From: an uncultured Oscillospiraceae bacterium
GTDB taxonomy: Bacteria; Bacillota; Clostridia; Oscillospirales; Oscillospiraceae
Assembly: GCA_947627325.1 (NCBI GenBank)
Contig: CANQVO010000010.1
Location: 1 to 64,000 of the forward strand
Length of the DNA stretch: 64,000 nt
Direction: 5' to 3'
Positions 1-7,900 of this stretch are shown here, piece after piece. The first letter of the stretch is position 1. Every line of letters starts with the position of its first letter. A program made the translations under genes and the position numbers. The notes under the pieces are model-generated. The model saw only the letters and a program-made list of their open reading frames with translations. It was not told where the DNA came from and made no database searches.

Positions 1-356
1 TCGGCCATGGCGCCGGAGACGATGGTGGCGGTGGTGGCGCAGAAGACCAGGTTGAACACGAAGTTGGACCAGTCAAAACTGGCGTAGTTGGTCAGGATGT
101 CCAGGTTGGGCATACCCACCAGGCCGAACAGGGTGTCCTCCCCCAAAAACAGCCCGAAGCCCAGCAGGACGAAGACCACCGTGCCGATACAGAAGTCCAT
201 CAGGTTCTTCATCAGAATGTTGCCCGCGTTTTTCGCCCGGGTGAAGCCGGTCTCCACCATGGCGAAGCCCGCCTGCATCCAGAACACCAGGGCCGCGCCG
301 ATCAGGAACCAGACGGAAAAGACCTGGCTCTGTACCATGCTGAACAGTTCTTCCAT
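1..356 (-). CDS. amt: Ammonium transporter (Amt family), 5' part only
   Basis: Only the first 118 or so residues are present; the gene runs off the left edge of the window. The visible N-terminus has the Amt signature: a hydrophobic helix, then FWMQAGFAMVETGFTR and KNAGNILMKNLMDF, which belong to the first three transmembrane segments of Amt/Rh ammonium channels. The ATG start lies at 354-356, behind the purine stretch CAGGAAAGAAGG. It is the last visible gene of glnA, ANTAR regulator, amt on the minus strand. This is a typical nitrogen-assimilation grouping: Amt brings in ammonium and glutamine synthetase fixes it. No promoter is visible between the ANTAR gene and amt, only a terminator-like hairpin, so expression probably depends on read-through. 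The family call is secure. Confidence 0.93.
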   Translation of the reverse strand, partial: MEELFSMVQSQVFSVWFLIGAALVFWMQAGFAMVETGFTRAKNAGNILMKNLMDFCIGTVVFVLLGFGLFLGEDTLFGLVGMPNLDILTNYASFDWSNFVFNLVFCATTATIVSGAMA

Positions 357-403
357 AGAGAATTCCTTCTTTCCTGTTTTGTGCCGGAGATGGATAGATG
401 GAT

Positions 404-442
404 AAAAAGGGCGAGGGCGCACCGAAACCGGGCACCCTCGCC
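404..442 (-). terminator. Intrinsic-terminator-like hairpin in the amt leader
   Basis: Read on the minus strand, GGCGAGGG (435-442) pairs with CCCTCGCC (410-417). The stem is followed at once by five T residues (404-408). It sits between the ANTAR gene stop and the amt start, so it either ends the glnA-ANTAR transcript or works as an attenuator that must be overcome to express amt. The ANTAR protein, of a family that acts by antitermination, is an obvious candidate regulator, but that link is inference. Confidence 0.75.
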
Positions 443-458
443 TCCAGTTGACTGCCGA

Positions 459-1001
459 TCAAAGCTCTGTCTCGGAAAAGAGCACGCGCCGCGCCGTCGC
501 GGCCAGCTTCTCCCCCGTTTTCATGCTCGCGCGCTGTAAGTACCGATGGGCCTGGTCCTCGGAGAGGCCGCGGCTCTCCATCAAAAACTCCTTGGCCCTG
601 GCGATGAGCTCGTTGTCCGCCTGGGACCGCTGGGGGGCGATCCCCCGGGCGGCCAGCTCGTCCAGTTGGATGAGCACGTTCACCGCCCCCCGCAGCTCCC
701 CCGCCGAGATAGGCGAGGGCAGCTTGAAGAGGGATGGGTCCTCGCAGAGGGCCAGCTGAGCGGGCTTGGCCAGCACCAGGAACCGGGCCTGGTCCCCCAG
801 GGCGTGGGCCAGGAGGTCCACCGGCATATCCGCCAGCTTCTGCCCGCAGATGACCACGCCGCTGCCCATGCGCTTGACCGAGCGGATGACCTCGGCGCCG
901 CTGCGGTGGCAGAAGCGCACGGGGATGCCGGACGACTCCAGCAGTTGGGCGATCTTGTTCCGGGTCTCGTCCCGCTCAAAGGCCACCACCGTTCGGGCCA
1001 T
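459..1001 (-). CDS. ANTAR-domain response-regulator-like antiterminator
   Basis: A 180-residue protein. The N-terminal ~115 residues look like a degenerate receiver domain (MARTVVAFERDE, then a LVLAKPAQ strand) without a clear phospho-acceptor Asp. The C-terminal ~55 residues form the ANTAR three-helix RNA-binding domain, with the pattern AKEFLMESRGLSEDQAHRYL followed by a helix ending AATARRVL. ANTAR proteins bind paired hexaloop hairpins in nascent mRNA and prevent termination; in clostridia they are found next to glutamine synthetase genes. Here it lies 41 bp downstream of glnA and upstream of amt, both of which have terminator-like hairpins in their leaders. The start ATG at 999-1001 follows GGGGGGAGACAGG. 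The domain call is strong; the regulatory targets are inferred from position. Confidence 0.88.
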   Translation of the reverse strand: MARTVVAFERDETRNKIAQLLESSGIPVRFCHRSGAEVIRSVKRMGSGVVICGQKLADMPVDLLAHALGDQARFLVLAKPAQLALCEDPSLFKLPSPISAGELRGAVNVLIQLDELAARGIAPQRSQADNELIARAKEFLMESRGLSEDQAHRYLQRASMKTGEKLAATARRVLFSETEL

Positions 1002-1042
1002 CCTGTCTCCCCCCTCGGTCTTCGCCGGGCGTCACGCGCCGG

Positions 1043-2374
1043 TCAATAGGTCACGATGTACTGCTCCACTTCCCAGTTGGTCACGTGGGTGCGGAAGGCG
1101 TCCCACTCCTTGCGCTTGCCCGCCACGTACTGGCTCTTCACGTGCTCGCCCAGGGTCTCGCAGATGAGCGGGTCGGCCTCCAGGGCGTCCACCGCGTCGG
1201 ACAGGGAGGCGGGCAGGCTCTCGATGCCCTTGGCCTTGCGGGTCTTGTCGTCCATGGCGAAGATGTTCTCGGTGATCTCCGCGGGGGGCACCAGGCCCTT
1301 CTCGATGCCGTCCAGGCCGGCGGCCAGGCAGACGGCCAGTTCCAGATAGGGGTTGCAGGAGGGGTCGGGGCACCGCAGCTCCACCCGGGTGGACTGGCCC
1401 CGGGCGGCGGGGATGCGGATGAGGGCGGAGCGGTTGGAGGCGGACCAGGCCAGGTAGCAGGGGGCCTCGTAGCCGGGGACCAGCCGCTTGTAGGAGTTCA
1501 CCAGGGGGTTGGTCACCGCGCACATCCCCTTGATGTGGGCCAGCAGGCCGGCGATGAAGCTGTACGCCTCCTTGGACAGGCCCTTTTCCCCATCGGGATC
1601 GTAAAAGACGTTCTTGCCGTCCTTGAACAGGGACATATTGGTGTGCATCCCGGAGCCGTTGATGCCGAAGATAGGCTTGGGCATGAAGGTGGCGTGGAGG
1701 CCGTTCTTCTGGGCCAGGGTCTTGACCGCCAGCTTGAAGGTCATGATGTTGTCGGCGGTCCGCAGGGCCTCGCCGTACTTGAAGTCGATCTCGTGCTGGC
1801 CCTGGGCCACCTCGTGGTGGCTGGCCTCGATCTCAAAGCCCATGGCCTCCAGGTTCAGGCAGATCTCCCGGCGGGTGCCCTCGCCGTGGTCCAGGGGGCC
1901 CAGGTCGAAGTAGCCCGCCTCGTCGCCGGTCTTGGTGGTGGGCTGGCCGTTCTCGTCCGTCTCAAAGAGGAAGAACTCGCACTCGGGGCCCACGTTGAAG
2001 GAGTAGCCCAGGTCGGCGGCCCGCTTGAGCACCTTCTTCAGAACGCCCCGGGGGTCGCCCACGAAGGGGGTGCCGTCGGCGTTGTACACATCGCAGATCA
2101 GCCGGGCCACCTTGCCGTACTGGGGCCGCCAGGGCAGGATGGTGAAGCTGTCCAGGTCGGGGTACAGGTACTGGTCGGACTCCTGGATGCGGACGAAGCC
2201 CTCGATAGAACTGCCGTCGATCATGATCTGGTTGTTGACGGCCTTCTCGATCTGGCTCTTGGTGATGGCCACATTCTTGAGCTGGCCGAAAATGTCGGTG
2301 AACTGCATGCGGATGAACTCCACATCCTGCTCATCCACCAGACGGATGATGTCTTCCTTGGTGTACTTGCCCAT
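1043..2374 (-). CDS. glnA: Glutamine synthetase, type I
   Basis: A 443-residue type I glutamine synthetase, which makes glutamine from glutamate, ammonia and ATP. Recognisable elements are the N-terminal beta-grasp part ([13 protein letters not shown]), IDGSSIEGF, the catalytic core with [10 protein letters not shown], the nucleotide and metal-binding [12 protein letters not shown], and [20 protein letters not shown]. The length fits the short GSI-alpha group of Firmicutes. I chose the ATG at 2372-2374 because AAAGGAGAAACCGCT precedes it; an upstream in-frame ATG at 2401 lies against the leader terminator hairpin and has no ribosome binding site. A consensus promoter and a hairpin leader precede the gene, and the ANTAR regulator follows 41 bp downstream. 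Confidence 0.97.
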   Translation of the reverse strand: MGKYTKEDIIRLVDEQDVEFIRMQFTDIFGQLKNVAITKSQIEKAVNNQIMIDGSSIEGFVRIQESDQYLYPDLDSFTILPWRPQYGKVARLICDVYNADGTPFVGDPRGVLKKVLKRAADLGYSFNVGPECEFFLFETDENGQPTTKTGDEAGYFDLGPLDHGEGTRREICLNLEAMGFEIEASHHEVAQGQHEIDFKYGEALRTADNIMTFKLAVKTLAQKNGLHATFMPKPIFGINGSGMHTNMSLFKDGKNVFYDPDGEKGLSKEAYSFIAGLLAHIKGMCAVTNPLVNSYKRLVPGYEAPCYLAWSASNRSALIRIPAARGQSTRVELRCPDPSCNPYLELAVCLAAGLDGIEKGLVPPAEITENIFAMDDKTRKAKGIESLPASLSDAVDALEADPLICETLGEHVKSQYVAGKRKEWDAFRTHVTNWEVEQYIVTY

Positions 2375-2412
2375 AGCGGTTTCTCCTTTCCATGATCCCA
2401 CGGCGGCGCCGC

Positions 2413-2470
2413 GATAAAATCAAAAAGAGCGACAGCCTTCTCCCCGTGGAAAAGCACCATCGCTCTTTCA
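2413..2470 (-). promoter_or_regulatory. glnA leader with terminator / competing hairpin (putative ANTAR target)
   Basis: On the minus strand, AAAGAGCGA (2460-2468) can pair with TCGCTCTTT (2424-2432), which runs into TTGATTTT: a terminator inside the 5' leader. The same AAAGAGC can instead pair locally with GCTTTT, closing a six-base loop GATGGT. The two structures exclude each other, as expected for an antitermination switch. The loop lacks the classical A at position 1, so the match to the ANTAR two-hexaloop motif is imperfect. Confidence 0.65.
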
Positions 2471-2476
2471 CGGGGC

Positions 2477-2505
2477 ATTATACCGCCGTTTTGCAAGGGT
2501 GTCAA
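2477..2505 (-). promoter_or_regulatory. glnA promoter
   Basis: A perfect consensus on the minus strand: TTGACA at 2500-2505, a 17-bp spacer, and TATAAT at 2477-2482. Transcription would start near 2470, just before the leader hairpins. Confidence 0.9.
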
Positions 2506-2725
2506 CGGCGAATTTCATTTTTTGCGGATTTTTGTCAGACATGACCCCTATTTTTGAAATTCCAGCTTGACCTTCGTGCAAATTGCTCATACCGCCTCTC
2601 CCCCGCCCCGGGCCTCTCCGGGCGGGGTGGCCCCCCGGACCGGGGCGGCATAGACTATACACGGGGGCCATCCGCCCCCGGTGGGGCGACGGCCATCCCG
2701 ACATTTTGGGATCGGAGGGAGACCC

Positions 2726-4450
2726 ATGGGAAACAAAGCGGCATGGCTGCACCGATGGCTGGCGCTGCTGTTGACGACCGCCCTGCTCCTGCTCCTGGGC
2801 GGGAGCGCCGCCCGGCGGCCGGAGGCCCAGGCGGCGGAGGATGAGGAGTGGGTACAGCGGTGGGAGACCCGCTGGTGCCACGCCTGCGGCCGGGAGAGCC
2901 TGTTTTGGGTGATGTATCTGCCCCTGGACGGGGAGTTCCACCAGGTGCAGACCATGTGCCTGGCCCCCGACTGCGGCGCCATCAACGGCGATCTGCCGGA
3001 GGAGGACGAGGGGCACTGGAACAACGTGTTCCGCCCCGAGCCCCACGCCCTTTCCGCCCAGGTCGTCCAGCCCACCTGTACCCAGGGGGGCTACACCGTC
3101 TACACCTGCGAGGGGTGCGGATACCGCCGCCAGGGGGACGAGACCCCCGCCGCCGGACACCGCTTTGGGCCCTGGGTGACCCAGGTGGAGCCCACGGCGG
3201 AGCGGGAGGGCGTCCAACAGCGGACCTGCGAGGTCTGCGGCGCCACGGAAACAACACCCCTGCCCCGGCCCACGCCGGAGCCAACACCCGAACCGACGCC
3301 AGAACCTACGCCGGAGCCGACACCTGAACCGACACCCGAGCCGACGCCGGAGCCAACGCCGGAGCCCACGCCCGAGCCGACGCCCGAACCGACGCCCGAG
3401 CCCACGCCGGAGCCCACGCCGGAGCCCACGCCCGAACCCACGCCCGAACCCACGCCCGAACCCACGCCGGAGCCCACGCCTGAACCCACGCCCGAGCCCA
3501 CGCCAGAACCAACGCCGGAGCCGACACCTGAACCGACACCCGAGCCGACGCCGGAGCCGACGCCGGAGCCGACGCCGGAGCCCACGCCCGAACCCACGCC
3601 GGAGCCGACACCTGAACCCACGCCGGAACCTACACCCGAGCCGACGCCCGAACCTACGCCGGAGCCGACGCCCGAGCCGACACCAGAGCCGACACCAGAG
3701 CCGACACCTGAGCCCACGCCCAAGCCTACGCCGGAGCCGACGCCCGAGCCCACGCCCGAGCCGACACCTGAACCGACGCCCGAACCGACGCCAGAACCGA
3801 CGCCGACGCCAACGCACACGCACAGGCCGAGGCCGGGGGGCGGCGCGGCCGGGGCGGGGTGTGTGGGGCCCTATATCCGGGGGACCCCGGCGGGGACCTT
3901 TGAGCCGGAGCGGGCCCTGACCCGGGCGGAGACGGCGGCGATGCTGGCCCGCCTGCTGGCCCAGGCCCGGCGGGAGCCGATCCGGGGGCCGGGCGGCGCG
4001 TTTGCCGACGTACCGGCGGACGCGTGGTACGCGGGCGCGGTGGAGTACCTGGCGGAGCGGGGGGTGACCCGGGGACGGGAGGGCGGCGTGTTCGACCCGG
4101 AGGCGGCCATCACCCACCGGGAGTTCGCCGTGCTGGCGGCGCGGTTCTACCTCGCCGCGGGCGGGCAACGCTCCCGGGAGCCCCCAGCCGCGCCGGAAGG
4201 CGACTGGGCGGCCCAGGCCCTCCAGGCGGCGGCGGAGATGAGCTGGCATCCGGGGGACGAGGGGATCGGGCTCTGCCCCGACTGCCCCGTGACCCGGGCG
4301 GAGGGCGTGGTCATCCTCAACCGCGTGCTGGGGCGAACGCCGGACCGAAGCGCCCAGGGCAGTCGCCCGCAAAGCGCCTTTTCCGATGTGGGCCCGGACC
4401 ACTGGGCCTGGTACGACATTCTGGAGGCGGCCGGCGTCCGCGGTCCTTAA
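2726..4450 (+). CDS. SLH surface protein with Cys-rich head and (PTPE)n stalk
   Basis: A 574-residue secreted protein. A signal peptide ([10 protein letters not shown] core, residues 1-34) is followed by a Cys-rich head containing WCHACG, a CLAPDC pair, [10 protein letters not shown] and RTCEVCG. This is the CxxC pattern of small zinc ribbons common in clostridial surface proteins. About 180 residues of PTPE repeat follow, then a basic [11 protein letters not shown] linker and up to three SLH motifs: [39 protein letters not shown], and a final [15 protein letters not shown]. The SLH part would anchor the protein to secondary wall polymer, with the PTPE stretch acting as an extended wall-spanning stalk. 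ATG 2726 follows GGAGGGAGACCC. The ligand of the head domain is unknown. Confidence 0.85.
   Translation: MGNKAAWLHRWLALLLTTALLLLLGGSAARRPEAQAAEDEEWVQRWETRWCHACGRESLFWVMYLPLDGEFHQVQTMCLAPDCGAINGDLPEEDEGHWNNVFRPEPHALSAQVVQPTCTQGGYTVYTCEGCGYRRQGDETPAAGHRFGPWVTQVEPTAEREGVQQRTCEVCGATETTPLPRPTPEPTPEPTPEPTPEPTPEPTPEPTPEPTPEPTPEPTPEPTPEPTPEPTPEPTPEPTPEPTPEPTPEPTPEPTPEPTPEPTPEPTPEPTPEPTPEPTPEPTPEPTPEPTPEPTPEPTPEPTPEPTPEPTPEPTPEPTPEPTPEPTPEPTPKPTPEPTPEPTPEPTPEPTPEPTPEPTPTPTHTHRPRPGGGAAGAGCVGPYIRGTPAGTFEPERALTRAETAAMLARLLAQARREPIRGPGGAFADVPADAWYAGAVEYLAERGVTRGREGGVFDPEAAITHREFAVLAARFYLAAGGQRSREPPAAPEGDWAAQALQAAAEMSWHPGDEGIGLCPDCPVTRAEGVVILNRVLGRTPDRSAQGSRPQSAFSDVGPDHWAWYDILEAAGVRGP
3269..3810 (+). repeat. 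12-bp coding tandem repeat (PTPE), about 45 units
   Basis: A degenerate 12-mer encoding Pro-Thr-Pro-Glu is repeated about 45 times. Almost all variation is at third codon positions, apart from one Lys variant (PTPK) near 3720 and a PTPTPT end. The synonymous scrambling suggests the repeat is old rather than a fresh slippage product. Confidence 0.95.
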
Positions 4451-4594
4451 ACGGCGGCCCCGCATCTGGCCGCCGCGGCCCGCTCCCGCGGGCCGTTACA
4501 TAGGAGCCCTGCCCGTCCGCGGGCGCTCTGTCTTGGAAGAGAGCGCCGGCAGATGGGAAGCGCCCCGCCGGAGGGATCCGTCCGGGCCCCGGAC

Positions 4595-4624
4595 TTGACA
4601 GGCCGGGGGCGGCGGGCCTATAAT
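4595..4624 (+). promoter_or_regulatory. Promoter of the cobalamin-riboswitch transcript
   Basis: TTGACA at 4595-4600 and TATAAT at 4619-4624 with an 18-bp GC-rich spacer, ending about 14 bp before the riboswitch P1 stem. Upstream, 4451-4594 holds only a GC-rich hairpin without a T-run and no gene. Confidence 0.88.
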
Positions 4625-4637
4625 GAAAGTCCAAACA

Positions 4638-4837
4638 GCATGGTGACCGCGCCTCTGTCCCCCGGCAGAGGCGGGGATGAGGGAATCCGGTGGGAACCCG
4701 GAGCAATACCCGTTGCCGTATGCATGGGAGGACGCCGTTCATGGCGCGAGCCGGTCATTGGGAGCGATCCTGAGAAGGCGGAGCGGCGGCCGCGGGGCCA
4801 GGGCCCCAAACTGTGCGAGCCGGAAGACCTATCATGC
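4638..4837 (+). promoter_or_regulatory. Cobalamin (B12) riboswitch
   Basis: The conserved elements occur in order: GAGGGAATCCGGTG (from 4679), CCCGGAGCAATACCCG, a CATTGGGA core, TGAGAAGGC, and the B12 box AGCCGGAAGACCT (4818-4830). P1 closes between GCATGGTGA (4638-4646) and TATCATGC (4830-4837). A strong terminator lies 50 nt downstream, so the switch should act at transcription: cobalamin-bound RNA favours termination and low cobalamin gives expression. The controlled gene is the SLH/DUF4430 protein at 4984. Confidence 0.93.
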
Positions 4838-4885
4838 TCACAGGGGCCCGGATCAGCGCGCCCAGGCGCACGTCGCGGAAAAGTC

Positions 4886-4924
4886 GGCCGCGGCAGACCT
4901 TTTGTGGTCTGCCGCGGCCTTTTT
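4886..4924 (+). terminator. Terminator (expression platform of the riboswitch)
   Basis: A perfect 14-bp stem, GGCCGCGGCAGACC (4886-4899) with GGTCTGCCGCGGCC (4906-4919), followed by five T residues. It lies between the riboswitch and the start codon, so it must be avoided for the gene to be expressed. Confidence 0.92.
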
Positions 4925-4983
4925 CATCGGGCGCGTCCGGCCAAATTCTCCCATTACGGGACCATGATGAAGGAGGAGTTTTT

Positions 4984-7900
4984 ATGCGAAAGACAAGCAC
5001 ACGGATCCTGGGCCTGGCCCTGGCCCTGGCGGTACTGCTGGGGCTTCTGCCAGGGGTCGCCGCGGCGGCGGGGGGCGCGCTGGAGGGGCTGGGGACGGAG
5101 GAGAGCCCCTACCTCATCGCCGACGCGTCCGACCTGGCGGCGTTCCGGGACCTGGTGAACGCCACCGCCTCCAGCGCCGCCTGGGCCAAGCTGACCGAGG
5201 ACATTGAACTCTCCGGGGCGTGGACCCCCATCTCCAATAGCAACTATGTGACCGAGGCCTACGCCGGGACCTTTGACGGGGACGGCCACACCATCTCCGG
5301 GCTGTCTGTCAGCAGTACCAAGACTAGCCAGGCGCTGGGGCTGTTCGGCGTGGTGAACGGCGCCACCATCCGCAACCTGAAGGTGGAGGGGACCGTCACC
5401 TCCAATGGCAACTATAACGGCGGCATCGTGGGCAAAAGCCAGGGGGCGGTCACCGTCCAAAACTGCTCCTTCGCCGGGCAGGTCAGCGGGAACTACGCCG
5501 GAGGGATCGTGGGCCGGATCAACGCCGGGTCGGTGAACATCGACCGCTGCGCCAACCTGGCCGATATCACCGGCACCTACGCCGCCGGGATCCTGGGCTA
5601 CGGCTCGGCCCCGGGCAGTCAGATCTCCAACTGCTACAACACCGGCACGATCACCGGCTCCACCCGCGCCGGCGGCATCGCCGGACAGGCCCACAACAAC
5701 ACCGCCATCTCCAACTGCTACAATGTGGGCCCGCTGGCGGGGACCGCCTCCACCAAGGGCGGCGTATGCGCCTTCAACAACCAGTCGGTCACCAACTGCT
5801 TCTACTTAGACGGCGACGTGGAGGCCCCCGGCGGCAGTACCCCCAGCGCCGAGGGCGCCATCTCCAAAATCGAGAGCCCCGAGGCGCTTCTGAAAAAGCT
5901 GGGGGACGCCTTCGCGGCGGACGAAAACCACGTCAACGACGGCTGGCCCATCCTCGCCTGGCAGGCGGGGGCGGCCCCGGCCCCCAAGGACCCCCATCTT
6001 GAGGTCACCGGCCCCGCCGCCCTCTACATGGTGAACAGCGGGGCCCAGCCCACCGCCACGCTGACGGCCCGGTGGGTGGACATGGAGGCGGCGCCGGTGA
6101 CCTGGTCGCTGCTCCGCGGTCAGGACGTGGTGTCGTTGACCTACCCGGAGGGCGCGGGGGCCAATCACGAGAGCGTCATCCTCCAGGCCCAGGCCCCCGG
6201 CTATGCCACCGTCCAGGCGGAGGTCGGCGACTACACCGCTCAGGCGGAGATCGCCGTCTACCCCTACGTCACCACGGCGGAAATCGCCGGGACGGTGGCC
6301 GCGGGCCGAACGGTCCGGGCCCAGGTGAACATCCTGGGCGGCGGGGAGTACGACTACGACGCCTTCCCGGCGCTCCAATTCCAGTGGCGGGTGCTGTCCG
6401 GGGAGGACTATTCCAGCGGCAACACCGCCAATTACCAGGACATCCCCGGCGCCACCGGCCAGACCTACGCCATCCCGGCGGAGCTGGCGGGGGACTACCT
6501 CTCCTTCCGGGCCAGCTACGGCGGCGAGAGCGTGACCCCCAACCGCACCTACCTCGTCGCCACCGCCGCCCGGGGGGCCCTGATGGACGACAGCGCCGCC
6601 CTGGACCTGCCCGATGAGCTCCGGGAGGCCACCGTTTTGACCCTGCCCTCGGTGGGAGAACAGGGCTCGGCCATCTCTTGGGAAAGCGACCGCCCCGACC
6701 TCATCGACCCCACCACCGGGGCGGTCACCCTGCCCCAGCCGGGGGAGGATGACGCGACCGTCACCCTCACCGCCACCCTGACCTTGGACGGCGAGGAGAC
6801 CACCCGCACCTTCTCCCTCCTGCTCCACGCCCGCCCCCGTGGGCCCCAGGACGACCTGGCCGACGCGGCGGCGGCCCTGGGGGCGTGGTACAAGTTATGC
6901 CCCGTCTACGGCGCGGATGACAACGTGACCACCATGCTGGCCCATGATCTGGCCGACCAGGGGTTTGAGGGGATCGGCGTGGCGGTCAAGGCGGTGGAGG
7001 AGGTCTACGGCGGGGCGGCCATCGCCCCGGACGGCGGCCTCACCTACTTCTACGCCGACCCCAACACCACCCCCGCCGTCCCCATGGGCAGCTTCCAGGT
7101 CACCTTCACCCTGTCCAAGGGCGGCGCCAGCCTGGACTACGGCCCGGTGAGCGTCCTCGTGCCCTGGGACGTGGAGCGGGTCAAGGAGACCATGCGGGCG
7201 GAGATTTTGGACAAGGTGGCGCTGGCCGACGGCCCCGTCACCGCCGACCTCTCCCTGCCCCGGGTGGTGGACGGCAAGCGGTGGACGCTGATCGCCTGGA
7301 CCTCCTCCGACCTGGCCGCCATCTCCGTCAGCGACCGGGACCAGTCCACCGCCGACACCCTCTTTGACCCCTACGTGGGCGTGGTGACCCCGGGGGAGGC
7401 GGACAAGGTGGTGACCCTCACCGCCGCCTTCACCTTCCAGCTCACCGGCGACGTGACCGGCCGGGAGGAGCCCATCGTCCTCTACAAGGTCTTCCCCGTC
7501 ACCGTCCCGGCCCTGGAGAAGATCCAGGCGGACCGCGTCCGGCAGGAGCTCCTGGACAAGCTGGACCGGGGCTTTGCCGCCAAGGGGTTGACCGACGCGG
7601 TGACCGGGGAGCGGCTGGAGCCGGATGAGGACGGGGTCTACACCGTCTCCCACGACGTGCAACTCCCCACCACCGGGGACTTCGGCGTGGACGGCAAAGA
7701 CTACCCCATCACCATCACCAGCGACAACGAGGCCGTGGCCCAGGCCCCCGGCGTCCGCAACGCCGCCCGGGTGACCGTCCTCCGCCCCGGCGTGGGGCGG
7801 CCCGACGGCCTCGCCACCGTCACCGTCACCCTGGCCGACCGAGACACCGCCCTCACCGCCTCCCGCTCCTTCACCCTCCGGGTCCCCGCCCTGACCCAAG

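Noticed and set aside
3269-3810. CRISPR array, suggested by many short regular repeats.
   Set aside because: The units are 12 bp, contiguous, without spacers, and encode a perfect PTPE repeat in frame. No cas genes are in the window.
3100-3819. Antisense Gly-Val-Gly-Ser repeat protein across the PTPE region.
   Set aside because: It is a mirror of the 12-bp repeat on the other strand, with no independent start signal.
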